Notes: a model not told the origin generated them from the sequence alone. 64,000 bases of DNA from Acorus gramineus (GCA_030737835.1 CM060856.1:10829670-10893669); one strand, 5' to 3'; positions 12,101-23,806 are shown, counted from the stretch's first letter. A program made the numbers and translations.

Positions 12101-14185
12101 TCCTTGGTCTACTCCGAATAGGATTTCTGTTTATAGCAAATTCTCTCTCTCTCATGTTTTCGACATCACTGTTTCTTTTAATTGGGTACGAGAGGGATGG
12201 TGCTTTCAGTGGTTGAGCCCTTTTCGTTGTTTATCACACACACACACACACACAATGTTTTTGTTCTATGGTCTAATGCTTATAAACAGTAGCGCTGTAT
12301 TGAACTTACACACAAGCATTTGTGTTAGTATCAATCTGTTTTGTAGCTTGAAATCTGCAATTGGCTTTTGCTTAGTCCCAGGTTCAGTGTGTGCGCTGCA
12401 GAATCTTAATTTTGTTTCTACAAAGAACACACTAGGCATCTATGAAGTGTTGAAGTGAAAGATGTGATAATCGGGTTTCATTTTTTTTTTTTTGCATGTA
12501 GTTTGAGTGGATTTTTTTTTTGGCACTTTACTCATAAATATATTTGGTTCATATGGGCAAACAGATGCTATATTTGCCTTGTGGAGTACGAGGAAGGAGA
12601 TGCCATGCGTATTTTGCCCTGCCATCATGAATTTCATCGAACCTGTATAGATAAGTGGCTGAAAGATATTCACAGGTAGATGTTAGACTTGAAGAAATCC
12701 ATTTCCCTGAATATTTCCATGTGTTTTATATATTTCACCTTGACATTTTCTGTATCACTGACATATGCCGAACCAGATTGGTGAGGGCATGCCAAATTGC
12801 ATTTATCATCTTTACGTTTGTTGATGATATGCTGTTTCTCTATTCAGATCTTTTTCCCTCTTTTTTCTGAAGTGTTTTTTTATCAATGACATGACACCAA
12901 TTTTGTTATAAGAATAACATAGAATAGCTATTTCAATAAGTCAAATCAACTTATTTAAGATTTTGTCCTAGACATCTCACCCTTTGTCCTAGTTATCAAG
13001 ATTTCACTTCAAATAAATTTCTGTTTTTATTTGGGGCAGTTGGGCTGAAGATAGTGGAAAGTTTTATTTAAGTTGTTTATTGCAACTGAAACAAAATAAT
13101 AACAAAAATCTGTCCCAACCCCTATTCTCATATTGGGGTTTGCTTCCAAGTGAGATGAGATAACCCAATTTTATTTTTTGGGATCATTCTTGTTCCCCAA
13201 CCATGTAAATTTTTTAGCATCATTCGTTTATTGGAATCCTGGTGGTATTTTTATCCAACATTTGTTTCTGCATGTGACTATTTCCAGGTAATTGTTGCCG
13301 TGTCTCAGATTGTCCTTGCATTAGTTGAATCATTTCCAAATTGTCTGTAAGAATTGACATTCTAATGTGAATAGTAAATACTATTTGTCAACTCATCCCA
13401 TTCCTTTACTTGTTCATACCTTCATAAATTTAGGGATGGATCTATATTAACATGCAAGTTCACAATTAGGAATTCTAATCAATTCACAATATTTGAATAA
13501 GGTGCCATAATCTGTGCATAAAATGACCTGTAAACTGGTTAAACAAACAAATTTTCTTGTCCTGGTGATAGCTAGCCAGTATCTTATCTCTAATGGTTGC
13601 CTTTTGGAGTATCAATACTTAATTTGGAGGAGTATCATCTTTTAAATGCACCTTGGCATTTGTTTGCTGGAAAGATTTGGATATAGGGAGAAATCTCATT
13701 TTGGAGGATTAACTGAGGTGTGGCCTACAAAATCATTTGTAGTGCAGATAGCGTAGAGAAGTGGCTTCATCTTGGGATTGCTTTAATATACATTCCGAAG
13801 AGATGCTTTAAATTTAATTGGACAGTTTTGTAGAACAGCGAAAATATGATTTTGTTTCAGGTTGTTGGGTGCCAAGAAGCAACATGGTGACTAAAGGGTT
13901 GTTTAGTTGGCTATATATATGCGTAGTTCTGTTTTAAGGGACAATGGATTTATGCTGTTAAAAACTTAAGATTTGTGTGACAAGGTGGATCAATGCAACA
14001 TGTATAACAAACAGAGGCATCACATGGTTACAACTTTAACATGCCATTGTATCCATTAGGATTTGGATGGATAAACTTTACTGATTCTTCAATATTTTTT
14101 TTTCATTTGCTGTTTATACAGGGTCTGCCCTCTTTGTCGTGGAGATGTTTGCAGACCCGACCTGTCACTGATGGAGAAAATCTGA
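9116..14185 (+). CDS. RING-H2 E3 ubiquitin ligase, possibly N-myristoylated
   Basis: Probable RING-type E3 ubiquitin ligase of 541 residues. Six exons: 9116-9310, 10347-11252, 11335-11529, 11608-11762, 12565-12675, 14122-14185; all introns GT-AG and all junctions in frame. The C-terminal RING-H2 finger (residues about 485-526) has ligands in the order C-x2-C-x14-C-x-H-x2-H-x2-C-x11-C-x2-C (CYIC, PCHHEFH, VCPLC) and is split between exons 5 and 6. The long N-terminal half is Ser- and Arg-rich and looks disordered; residues encoded by late exon 2 include [18 protein letters not shown]. The start MGSGGSKD fits the N-myristoylation pattern (Gly2, Ser6), suggesting membrane attachment (inference). 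The ATG at 9116 was chosen because it opens the frame that splices into exon 2. It belongs to a plant RING family whose members commonly begin MGSGSS and end in a RING; substrate unknown. Confidence 0.88.
12235..12254. repeat. (CA)n microsatellite
   Basis: About ten CA dinucleotide repeats lie in intron 4 of the RING gene; a simple-sequence repeat with no evident function. Confidence 0.8.
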
Positions 14186-14608
14186 CTGAAAATGAAACCA
14201 AATTTAAGTGGCTTCTAGCGGTCTCGTTGCCTTTCTTCGTATCTTCATGGTCAGGCAATTTGCATCTTTCAGAGGTCGTCATCAGCGAAAAAAGAAGAGC
14301 TTTTTTTTCCCCAGCTTTGACAAACAGTTAATGTGGGGAATTGTTGTGTTTTTTTTTTTAAAAAAAGGAAACTCAAATTTGTGTTTGGAGGCTGTTTTCC
14401 ATTCCCCAATGCGTGTGTGACAATATTGTATGAATCACTTCATCAATCCAAAGATTAAAAAAAAAAAAAACTATTATTTTGTATCTATAATCTTTACAAA
14501 TGTCCCCCCCATCCAGGTAGACCTCATGTTTCTTATCCCAAAAACATAATATCACATCAAAATCGAAAGAGGAGGTGAAGCAAAGGAGACATGGTGGAGT
14601 TTTTTTGA
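14186..14608. other. RING 3' flank and AEF1 promoter/5'UTR
   Basis: The 423-bp gap contains the 3'UTR of the RING gene and the promoter of the PPR gene. Poly-T and poly-A runs occur at 14348-14366 and 14458-14470. No TATA box is assigned. Confidence 0.5.
14591..14608 (+). promoter_or_regulatory. Minimal uORF abutting the AEF1 start codon
   Basis: ATG GTG GAG TTT TTT TGA forms a five-codon upstream reading frame whose stop codon (14606-14608) is directly followed by the main ATG (14609). If the transcript begins upstream of 14591, ribosomes would terminate exactly at the main start. Confidence 0.5.
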
Positions 14609-17026
14609 ATGGCCTCCACTCTTCCTCTCCCTCTCACTTCCCCTCCCCAAAACCCAACCCCACCTGCCAAGACCATCATCACAAAGCCCCCGACGTTCCG
14701 ATCCCGTCTGAGCCAGCTATGCAAGGACGGCCGTCCGGACCTCGCCCGCCGCCTCCTCCTCGAGCGACCCATCCCCTCCACCTCCACCGTCCTATGGAAC
14801 ACCGTCCTCATCGGCCTCGTCTGCAACGGCCTCCCCGAGGACGCCCTCCGCTTCCTCTCTCTCATGTCCCCCGCCACCGTCCGCCCCGACCACTACACCT
14901 TCTCTTCCGCCCTCAAAGCCTGCGCCGACTCCAACCAGCTCCCCCTCGGCCGCTCCATCCACGCCCGGATCCTCCGCCGCTACTCCCGCCCCAATCGGAT
15001 CCTCTCCAACTCCCTCCTCAACATGTACTCCTCGTGTGGCTGTCCCCAGGTCCAGCTCCTGTTCGACCGAATGCGCGCGCGGAACGCCGTCGCGTGGAAC
15101 ACGGTGATCGCTTGGCACGCCAGGAACGCCCGGCCGTCCGACGCCGTCGTCCATTTCAGGCGCCTCTTGGAGTCCGGGACCTCACCGACCCCCGTCAGCT
15201 TCGTCAACGTCTTCCCCGCGGTCGCGTGTCTTGATCGTGCTCTCCCCGATGCGGTCCACGCTCTACTTCTCAAGTTCGGCGGGGGATTCGTCGGCGATCC
15301 CTTCGTCGCTAGCTCTGCCGTGGCGATGTATTCAGAGATTTCGGACATCGATTCCGCTCGGAAGGTCTTCGATCGGACCACGTTGAGAAACACCGAGGTT
15401 TGGAACACTATGATCGGGGCGTGCGTGCAGAACGAACTCCCTCGCGAGGCTCTCGATCTCTATTTGCAGATTTTTGAATCGGAGATCGTCTCGACCGATT
15501 CGGTGACCTTGATCGCCGTCCTCATGGCGGTCTCGCAGCTGCAGAGCATCGACTGTGGCCGTCAGATTCACGCTCTCCTGATGAAGTCGGCGCCGATGGA
15601 CTCCCCGGTGGCGCTGTCGAATGCGCTCGTCGTCATGTACTCCCGGTGCGGGGAAGTCGAGACGGCATTCAGGTTGTTCGATGAGATGCCGGAGAGAGAC
15701 GTTGTTACGTGGAACACGATGGTATCGGCTTTCGTGCAGAACGGGTTCGACTCGGAGGGGCTGATGCTCGTCCGCGCGATGCAGAAGAAGGGGTTCGCAG
15801 TCGACCTGGTGGCCGCGATGGCGCTGCTTTCGGCCGCCTCCAATTTGGGCGACTCGAGAATCGGAAGGGAGACCCACGCTTACGTTTTCCGGCGCGGGAT
15901 CCGTTTCGAAGGGATGGATAGTTACCTGATCGACATGTATTCGAAATCAGGACTCATCGAGACAGCGAAAAGGTTGTTTGAAGAGGTCGATGGTGGCAGG
16001 AGGGAAAGAGACCAGGTCACGTGGAACGCGATGATCGCGGGGTACGCGCAGAGTGGACACGCTGAGCAGGCACTCGTGACGTTCCAAGAGATGATTGGGT
16101 GCGGCAAAGTGCCAAATTCGGTGACTCTCTCGTCGGTCCTCCCCGCTTGCACTCCCTATGTGGGTGCCAAGACGGGGAGGCAAATCCACGGCTTCGCCGT
16201 TCGGCGTTCATTGGACAACAATGTTTACGTCGGGACAGCTTTATTAGACATGTATGCGAAGTGCGGCGGGATTGACTACGCGGAGAGAGTGTTCCATTTG
16301 TTGCGGGAGAAGAACTCGGTCACGCACACGACAATGATATCAGGATACGGTCAGCATGGGCTCGGAGAGAAGGCGCTGTCTCTGTTCTATGCAATGCGAG
16401 AATCAGACATTATGCCCGACTCGATCACGCTCGTTGCGGTGATGTCCGCGTGCAGCTACTCCGGGTTGGTCGACGAGGGGCTCGAGATTTTTGACATGAT
16501 GGAGGCGGAGTTCGGGATCCGACCATCAATTGAGCACTACAGTTGCGTCGTTGACATGCTTGGTAGGGCAGGGAGGGTCGAGGAGGCGTACGAGTTTGCC
16601 AGGGATCTCGACGAAGGCGTGCGTGACTCGATTGCGATATGGGGTCCGTTGCTCTCGGCTTGCCGGGTTTACGGGAAGCTTGAACTGGCGAAGCGGGTCG
16701 CAGAGAGGGTGTTTGAGATGGAGGAGGACGGGAGGAGTTACGTGGTGGGGTATCACGTGTTGGCGTCGAATGTGCATGCGTTGGAGGAGGAGTGGGAGAG
16801 CGTGGACCGGGTGCGGAGGCGGATGAGGGAGAAGGGGATGAGGAAGGAGCCTGGGTTGAGCTGGGTCGGGGTTCGGGGCTCAGCTCGCCGGTTCATGTCG
16901 AGGGACTGGAGAAACGATGATCGGGAGTCGATCTATTCAGTGCTTAATGAATTGGCCACGGACATGAGGCGGCCGAGATCCGAGCCCGTCGTCGTCGAAG
17001 GTCTCCTCCCTGACGGGCCATGGTAG
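14609..17026 (+). CDS. AEF1: PLS-class PPR RNA-editing factor, AEF1-like
   Basis: Intronless 805-residue pentatricopeptide repeat protein. Alternating P, L and S motifs run from about residue 60 to 700, recognisable from repeated cores such as NTMIGACVQNELPREALDLY and NAMIAGYAQSGHAEQALVTF; an E-type extension follows (VRRRMREKGMRKEPGLSWV) and no DYW deaminase domain is present. Such proteins bind single-stranded organelle RNA and specify C-to-U editing sites, recruiting a deaminase in trans. The sequence follows Arabidopsis At3g22150 (AEF1/MPR25) from the N-terminus (KPPTFRSRLSQLCKDGRPDLAR; SFVNVFPAV) to the C-terminus (MRRP region). In Arabidopsis that protein edits atpF in plastids and nad5 in mitochondria; the same sites here are inferred. 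The start ATG is the first in frame and precedes a Pro/Ser/Thr-rich targeting-like leader. GC content is very high at the 5' end and falls toward the 3' end. Confidence 0.93.
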   Translation: MASTLPLPLTSPPQNPTPPAKTIITKPPTFRSRLSQLCKDGRPDLARRLLLERPIPSTSTVLWNTVLIGLVCNGLPEDALRFLSLMSPATVRPDHYTFSSALKACADSNQLPLGRSIHARILRRYSRPNRILSNSLLNMYSSCGCPQVQLLFDRMRARNAVAWNTVIAWHARNARPSDAVVHFRRLLESGTSPTPVSFVNVFPAVACLDRALPDAVHALLLKFGGGFVGDPFVASSAVAMYSEISDIDSARKVFDRTTLRNTEVWNTMIGACVQNELPREALDLYLQIFESEIVSTDSVTLIAVLMAVSQLQSIDCGRQIHALLMKSAPMDSPVALSNALVVMYSRCGEVETAFRLFDEMPERDVVTWNTMVSAFVQNGFDSEGLMLVRAMQKKGFAVDLVAAMALLSAASNLGDSRIGRETHAYVFRRGIRFEGMDSYLIDMYSKSGLIETAKRLFEEVDGGRRERDQVTWNAMIAGYAQSGHAEQALVTFQEMIGCGKVPNSVTLSSVLPACTPYVGAKTGRQIHGFAVRRSLDNNVYVGTALLDMYAKCGGIDYAERVFHLLREKNSVTHTTMISGYGQHGLGEKALSLFYAMRESDIMPDSITLVAVMSACSYSGLVDEGLEIFDMMEAEFGIRPSIEHYSCVVDMLGRAGRVEEAYEFARDLDEGVRDSIAIWGPLLSACRVYGKLELAKRVAERVFEMEEDGRSYVVGYHVLASNVHALEEEWESVDRVRRRMREKGMRKEPGLSWVGVRGSARRFMSRDWRNDDRESIYSVLNELATDMRRPRSEPVVVEGLLPDGPW

Positions 17027-17612
17027 AGAGTCCTGTAGGATCAGAGGGAGATTGTAAAGCTTGTTATTCTATGGTCCCTTGAAACATTAATTTAGGACTA
17101 AATACTCTTGCCCGTTATGAAAAACACAAACATAGAGATTGGTTGCATTGATGTATTTATGATTTTCTTAATAAAAAGCTGTTCAGATTTTGTTGGGTGA
17201 ATGTAACAGTTAGAACCTTTGTTTGTTCATGAATTCATGTCCCCCCCCTTCATTTATTCATCCTTTAATGTTTTAATGTACCAAAGAAGGCTTAAAATGT
17301 CATTGGAGAAGAGCCCCGTCAAACAAAAAAGATAAGAAAAATCAGAAAGCTTTTCCGCTCAAACAACACTCCCAACAGTTCTTGACCCAACTTTTCTCTT
17401 CCGCTCTCAGATTTCCTCTTAACCTGCATGTATGATTTTACGAAAACAGCCCCGCAAAAGCGGCGATTTGTCACAAAAGCAATGGCAATTCGGTCATTAT
17501 ATACGAATCTCCAGGCCCCTCGTTTTCTCTTTCTCCGGTTTCTCTCTCGACTGCCTTTCCCCGTTCGTTATTAGATTCGGACTGATGAAACGGAGAAATC
17601 ACTGAGTGACTG
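17027..17612. other. AEF1 3'UTR and BAM8-like promoter/5'UTR
   Basis: 586 bp between two same-strand genes. An AATAAA polyadenylation-type signal occurs near 17170. The second half (17300-17612), pyrimidine-rich near 17530, is the likely promoter and 5'UTR of the BZR1-type amylase gene. A short uORF (ATG 17585 to TGA 17605, six codons) ends 7 nt before the main ATG at 17613. Confidence 0.5.
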
Positions 17613-20600
17613 ATGAACGTCAAACAGGATCTGGAGCTGCAGCAGCAGAGCGATCACAGCTCCGACCAGCTCCTCCGCCACCCGCAGGGGCAAAGGCGTC
17701 CCCGGGGCTTCGCCGCGGCGGCGGCGGCCGCTGCTGCGGCCGACGGAGGAGGAGGAGCCTCGTCAGGCGGGGGTGGCGGAGGAGGGACGAAGGGAAAGAG
17801 AGAGAGGGAGAAGGAGAAGGAGCGGACGAAGCTCAGGGAGAGGCACAGGAGGGCCATCACTAGCCGGATGTTGGCCGGACTCCGACAGTACGGCAACTTC
17901 CCCCTCCCGGCGAGGGCCGACATGAACGACGTGCTCGCCGCCCTGGCTCGAGAGGCCGGGTGGACCGTCGACGCCGACGGCACGACTTACCGCCCCTCCT
18001 CCGCCCCATCTTTGCCACCTCCCCCCTCTCAATTGGTACTCATTCTATCTCGCTCTCTCTGTGAATGTGATTTCGTGTTGCGAATTCATTGATTTGGTTT
18101 TTTTTTTTTTTTTTGGTGTTTGTATGGTCAGTATCCGGTTAGGTCTGTGGAGAGTCCCCTTTCAGTTACTTCTTTGAAGAATTGCTCCATCAAAGCTTCG
18201 TTGGATTGTCTTCCTTCGCCCGTTTTCAGGATCGATGAGAGCCTTTCACCGGCTTCGATAGATTCGGTTGTGGCTGCAGAGAGGGATATGAAGGGTGGTG
18301 ACAAGTACATGACTTCCAGTCCCATTACTTCTCCTGATTGTGTGGATGCTGATCAGGTAAGGAACATGTTATGCTTGTGACGACGTTACAAGGTGTCGTC
18401 TTCAAAGCTGTAGTGATTTCGTATTGAACTTGTTATTTAAAACTTGAATAAGAATCACTTTGTTTGTTATGGTGAAGTTATGAGGATTATTGGAGAAGTG
18501 GTAGCTGTTGTTCTTTTTTTTTAATATGTAGTAGAATAATGGATGATGGTTGTGAAGCCTTTTGTCCTATAATATATATAACAGTGAATTTTTTGGTGCA
18601 GCTTATGCGAGATGTTCGTGCGGGGGAGCATGGAAACGGTCTTACGAGAACTCCATATGTTCCTGTTTTTGTGATGCTTCCTGTAAATGCTCGCAATTTT
18701 TGCCTGTACAAAAACAATAGCTTACACTTATCATTGCCGGTTTTGGTTGCTTTGGACAACAAGGATGAATCATTTGATCACTTATTGTTTTTCATGTGTT
18801 GCAGACTGGCATCATCAACAACTTCTGTCAATTAGTTGATCCAGAAGGTATACGGCAAGAGTTGAAGCATCTGAAGTCTTTACATATAGATGGAGTGTCT
18901 GTGGATTGTTGGTGGGGCATATCTGAGGGCTGGAATCCACAAAAATATGTATGGTCTGGGTATAGAGAACTGTTTAACATTATTCGCGAAGTAAAGCTGA
19001 AAGTGCAGGTATTCCTTTGAAAAGCGCAGAAAGTGAGCTTCTTAAGAATCGAGTTTATTTAAGCTACTTTATTCAAAATCAGACTTTTTCGATGTGTTTC
19101 CAAATGCACCCTAAACTTATGATGCAGTACATCTTCCTCCCCATCTGGCCTTTTACTGTTCCTCTACATATTCTTCATCATATCTTTATTTCCAACTAGA
19201 ATGATTGGGTCAGATTTTCTGCGTTTTGTTAAAAATGGAGAGGCCAATCATGTGGGATCACAACAAAACATCCCCAAACCTGAGGAGGAAGAGGAAAATG
19301 TAGTCTGGAGAAAGAGATCTTACTGGAGAGTTTCCATTTGCAGCCCTGAATTTTATTTTTGTCTAGGAACTCCGTAGTAATGCTACATATTTTTTCGATT
19401 TCAAGGGAATGTGTGTTGGGATTCAGCTTTTATATATGAGGATTGTGTGATGCGAGTGTAGGTTTGTCTATTGTCTTTTGTCTTAGTTGCGGATATCAAT
19501 AAAGGAGTTAATCTACCCTCTGGTTTTCAGTCAAACCAGAAGGAGGGTGGGAGGGAGTCAAACCTGTTATAATGACAGCTTGCAAATTAATTTTGGATGC
19601 CTTGCTGACTTGTATGATAGAAATGTGTTTGTGTGAAATCATGCAAGAAAGGAACAGGACTTCACTAATCACTTAATAAACCATTGGAATTGGTCCTGTA
19701 TTGGGATTTGGGATGGTCACGCATAATAGAGTCATTATTATCTGGTTTGTGGGTATAGTCTGATTTTTTTCTGCAAAAGATTGAAGACCTTATTACTTCT
19801 TAACAGTTCTTTTTTATTTCTGAAGGTTGTCTTGGCATTTCATGAATGTGGTGGGAATGGATCGGGTGAAATTCCAATTTCACTCCCCAAGTGGGTTCTG
19901 GAAATTGGAAAGGATAACCAGGACATTTTTTTCACGGATCGTGAAGGTAGAAGAAATACAGAATGCCTATCATGGGGTATTGATAAAGAACGAGTGCTGA
20001 AAGGGAGAACTGGAATTGAGGTATTTCCATATTGATTTTCCATTTTCTATGTGTTCCTTAATCCAAATGTCTTTTCAGGCTATTTATTTCCTCCTACATC
20101 CAATTTGCTCATGTTGCCCTTTAAGTTGTAATTTACATTTACACTCATTTTACATGCAGGTTTATTTTGATTTTATGAGAAGCTTCCGTGCAGAGTTTGA
20201 TGACTTGTTTTCAGAGAGACTTATATCTGCCGTTGAGATTGGATTGGGCGCTTCTGGAGAGCTGAAGTATCCTTCTTTTCCAGAAAGGCTGGGGTGGAGG
20301 TACCCTGGTATCGGTGAGTTTCAGGTATTAATCTGGTCTCAATTTGTTCCATCTTTTATCCACATTTCAGAGTTCATTACAGCATTACTGTATTACATAT
20401 TTTGTGTTAATGCTTTTTTTTTTTCTTTGAGAACCAATTGTATACTAGCGTAGCTACCTGGTGAAGTTATCTATTTAGCGTTGCTTGTAACCTCCTGGGC
20501 AGTGCATGCAATTTGCATTGAGATGTGGCAACCAAACCACTGACTTGTCTTGTCAAGTATATGCTAATTTAAGCCAGATCTGGCTTGGTCATAGCTTAGT

Positions 20601-22326
20601 TGTATATTTGTATAAATGAGTTCATTTTCTTTTCTATTTTGTTGAAGATGATCTTCATCTTGGACTTTGACCAGTTTTTAGTGGAAAAACTTCCATTTTG
20701 GTATCATTTACAACATTGGATTTAGATATCATGGTTACAATTAATCTTAATGAGTTTGATACCAGGTTTTAAATTTTTGATAGTCCGCTAAGTTGTGAGT
20801 CTATTGTCGAGACTGGTGTACATAGAAATTTACAGATACTTCATGATTTTTCATGAAGCATTGTTAATAATGAAACATTTCTATTTCAGGGAGAAAATTG
20901 TGGGGTATCTTATGTTTGCTTGTGAACCTTTCAATGAGACGGTGTTACAAGATATAAGATTGATTGGCTTTGATTGAGGGATGGTGATTTTCTCCAAATG
21001 TTTTTAATTCATTTCCAACACTGGGAGTATGGATTTTCTGACAATGTATAATCGTGTTAGAGATATTCAGAAATGCAATTTATAAGTCATGCTGCTTTAA
21101 TACTTCTGTAATTATTTACCATCATTTAATCAATTCAGAAATTGACTGCGGTCTGAACATGATTTGAATTTTTGGGCTAATTTAGTCAAGCTACAGGCTG
21201 GTTTCTCAGACTGTAATATTTTGTCCAAATAAATTATCGAAATGTATTGGTCCACTCTGCTGTGTGATTAACTCAATAACATTTCACATATTTGACTTGT
21301 GTTCCAGTGCTATGATAAGTACATGCAACAAAATCTACGAAAAGCAGCAAAGTTGCGGGGGCACTCATTTTGGGCAACAGGACCAAATAACGCAGGTCAA
21401 TATAATTCTAGGCCGCATGACACTGGATTTTTCTGTGAGCGGGGTGATTATGACAGCTATTACGGACGATTTTTTCTTCATTGGTATTCCCAGACTCTGA
21501 TTGACCATGCTGATCATGTCCTCTCTCTTGCAAACCTTGCATTTGAGGAGACAAGGATAATTGTAAAGGTATGTGGAGGAGTTCCTGATTGTATATTCGT
21601 CCCAGGCATTGCACATAAGCTGCTTTAGATAAAAATTTCTCTATTGTGTTCCTGATGTATTATAATATTTTAATTGCAGATTCCAGCAGTTTATTGGTGG
21701 TACAGGACAGCAAGTCATGCAGCTGAGCTTACTGCAGGTTTTTATAATCCTACAAACCAGGATGGCTATTCTCGGATTTTCAACATGCTGAAGAATCATT
21801 CTGCGACTCTGAAGTTTGTCTTCTCAGAGCACCCCTCCTCTGCCCCTGAAAGCGATGAAGCTTTCGCTGATTTAGAAGGCTTAATTTGGCAGGTTAGTTG
21901 TGCCCTCTCATATATATTGCTTATAATGTAAAGGTGAAAATTAAGCTCTGACTTGCATCTGCCTCTCCAGTTTCTGAATTCGGCATGGGACCATGGGTTG
22001 ACAGTGGCTGGTCAAAACTCCCTTCCATGTTATGATAGGGAGAGCTACGCCAGAATCCTTGAAACAGCAAAGCCAAGGAATGATCCCGATCACCGCCACT
22101 TATCCTTCTTTGTGTTCCAACAGCCACCTCCTGCCACGATGCAGAGACAACTCTGCTTGTCGGAGCTGGATCTCTTCATTAAATGCATGCATGGTGAGGG
22201 TTTCCTGGACACCGATCTCCTGATCAGTGGTTTTGATTTTTTTGCGAGTATACATCTTGCTGTCTTTGAAATTTTAAGAACTAAAGATCACATGCAGGGG
22301 AAGTCACTGGTGATGTCCAGAACTGA
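17613..22326 (+). CDS. BAM8: BZR1-type beta-amylase-like transcription factor, BAM8-like
   Basis: Nuclear BZR1-BAM fusion of 672 residues. Ten exons: 17613-18035, 18132-18356, 18602-18682, 18805-19008, 19826-20020, 20160-20324, 21308-21568, 21680-21892, 21971-22193, 22298-22326; all in frame. Residues about 60-135 form a BES1/BZR1 DNA-binding domain ([33 protein letters not shown]), preceded by Ala- and Gly-rich runs. Residues about 235-670 are a glycoside hydrolase 14 (beta-amylase) fold ([33 protein letters not shown]). The first catalytic Glu is kept (about E410 in GASGELKYP), but the second position is Gln (about Q604 in [11 protein letters not shown], where active enzymes have Glu), and the flexible-loop Asp after CGGN is Gly. 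Arabidopsis BAM7/BAM8 act as transcription factors binding BZR1-BAM-responsive elements rather than as starch hydrolases; the N-terminal [10 protein letters not shown] block and the C-terminus ([10 protein letters not shown]) point to BAM8 rather than BAM7. The short last exon yields the ending [11 protein letters not shown]. Confidence 0.93.
19031..19128. repeat. Dispersed MITE-like repeat, copy 1 (in BAM8-like intron 4)
   Basis: This roughly 98-bp segment, beginning GTGAGCTTCTTAAGAATCGA, is similar along its length to 63558-63655, and partly to 42700-42776. Its reverse complement ends in a TTTAGGGTGCATTTGGAAAC-type terminus, a form common at the ends of plant MITEs. Element borders could not be fixed. 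Confidence 0.6.
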
Positions 22327-22885
22327 AGTTTGATGATGTGGTGGAGCTGCGAAGGTCCTCCTCCGTCGAAGGATGAAAAGGTATGATTTTCAAAGGGAAT
22401 GTTATATTTAATATGCAGGGATATACACAAAGCCATTAAAATGGTTGATTGTGTCTGGAAGAGAAAAATGTGATAGTAGTTCTATAGTTTTATATATTGT
22501 CTCCTGGTTTTCTGATTAAACTCAAAACTATATACTGAACAGATTATTGCCACGTAACAAATACCGTTGTCTGATTATAACAAAAAAAAAAAATGCAGAA
22601 TCAATTGTGTACCTTTCAAATGAATGCTTGTATGTGTTGAGGTGAAAATTGGGACAAAGGAGAACTTGTAAGCCAAAGAATTTCTTTTTTTAAATGTAAG
22701 CAGTGGGATTTGAATCTAGGACCTTTTGGTTGTAAATTTTGTTGTTAACCATCCATTTTTAATATCAAGCTTTGAAGGTATACATTTCACAAAAAAAAAA
22801 GAACTATTCAAATTTACAATATGGAGTTCAAAGATTCTCAACATGATGGTCCCCATCTACAAAGAATAGGATTCTTATTATCTGT
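22327..22885. other. BAM8-like 3' flank with a possible SINE fragment
   Basis: Contains the 3'UTR of the amylase-like gene. On the minus strand near 22690-22740 the sequence GGTCCTAGATTCAAATCCCA resembles an RNA polymerase III B box, as found in tRNA-derived SINEs, followed by a short A-rich tract. No clear A box or target duplication was found, so the SINE idea is weak. Confidence 0.35.
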
Positions 22886-23327
22886 GGGGGCCTTTTTTCC
22901 CACATCTTCAGTTTGCCTCCCCACCCTGAAATTTTTTTCTTTCAGGGTGGGGTGAATGCGGGGGAGTAAGAGGGGGGGAGAAGAGAGGGTGACCGGCGGT
23001 GAGTGGAGAGGGCGGTGGGCGGTAGATGAGGTTGGAGGGAGGTGAGAGAGAGAAGAATGAAGGAGAATGACAATGGCACTGGAGGAAGGTGATGCATTGA
23101 GCAGAGGAGGTTGGAGGAGGGTGACATGATGCGCGGAGGTTCGGGGGAGGGCGACAATGGGTTGGTGGAGAGGGAGAGAGAGAGAGAGGGTGGCCAGCTG
23201 CCAATCTCCCTGCCCTTCCCCCTCATTCTCTCTCCTTTTTTTTTCTTTGCTCTCCTCGGTACTCCTAAAAAATAAATTTTGTAATGGAGTGGGGTTGCAA
23301 ATTTATGGGGTGAAAGCAAACGTTCCC
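22886..23327. mobile_element. Mutator-like MITE (442 bp)
   Basis: Flanked by ATTATCTGT (22877-22885) and ATTATCTAT (23328-23336), a 9-bp target duplication with one difference, the length typical of Mutator-like elements. The ends are loosely inverted: the left has CAGTTTGCCTCCCCACCCTG, and the reverse complement of the right has GAACGTTTGCTTTCACCCC. The interior is strand-biased purine-rich (GGGAGG/GAGAGA). No transposase is encoded. Confidence 0.6.
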
Positions 23328-23797
23328 ATTATCTATTAAGTGCCATTATACTTATTTTTTTTACACTTTAAAATACAGTTATATGTATTTTGTAAGAAAT
23401 TCAGTGAAGTAAAATATATATCTCGTTAGATTGTATATATCTCGTTAAATTTTTTTTACCTTTATTAAAATGAGTTTATTCAACTTCAAATAAAGTTATA
23501 TGCATTTTTTAGTAAAATATATAACTCTTTTAAAGATGTTTACTATTTTTTTTTTAAAATAAAAACATATGAAGTCTGAGTTTTTTATTAATAAAAATGA
23601 TATATGTTGCCTTTAAAAGGTGGATAAAGACAGTAAATCAGGGATATGATGTACTAAATTATATTTTTAAACAAGTAAAAATTTCAAAAAATTAAACCAA
23701 AAGATATTTTTCCTTGTCATCTCCTGGATATTTAGATGGGAGGAAGAACATCTCATGAACATATTTACATATTCTTATCGCTTGATTCATCAATCTT
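23328..23797. other. AT-rich spacer between MITEs
   Basis: About 470 bp of AT-rich DNA with long T runs and no gene, repeat or signal that I can support. Confidence 0.5.
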
Positions 23798-23806
23798 TTA
23801 AATGTA

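Noticed and set aside
22690-22740. tRNA gene or SINE on the minus strand
   Set aside because: A B-box-like sequence is present but no A box, cloverleaf or target duplication could be found.
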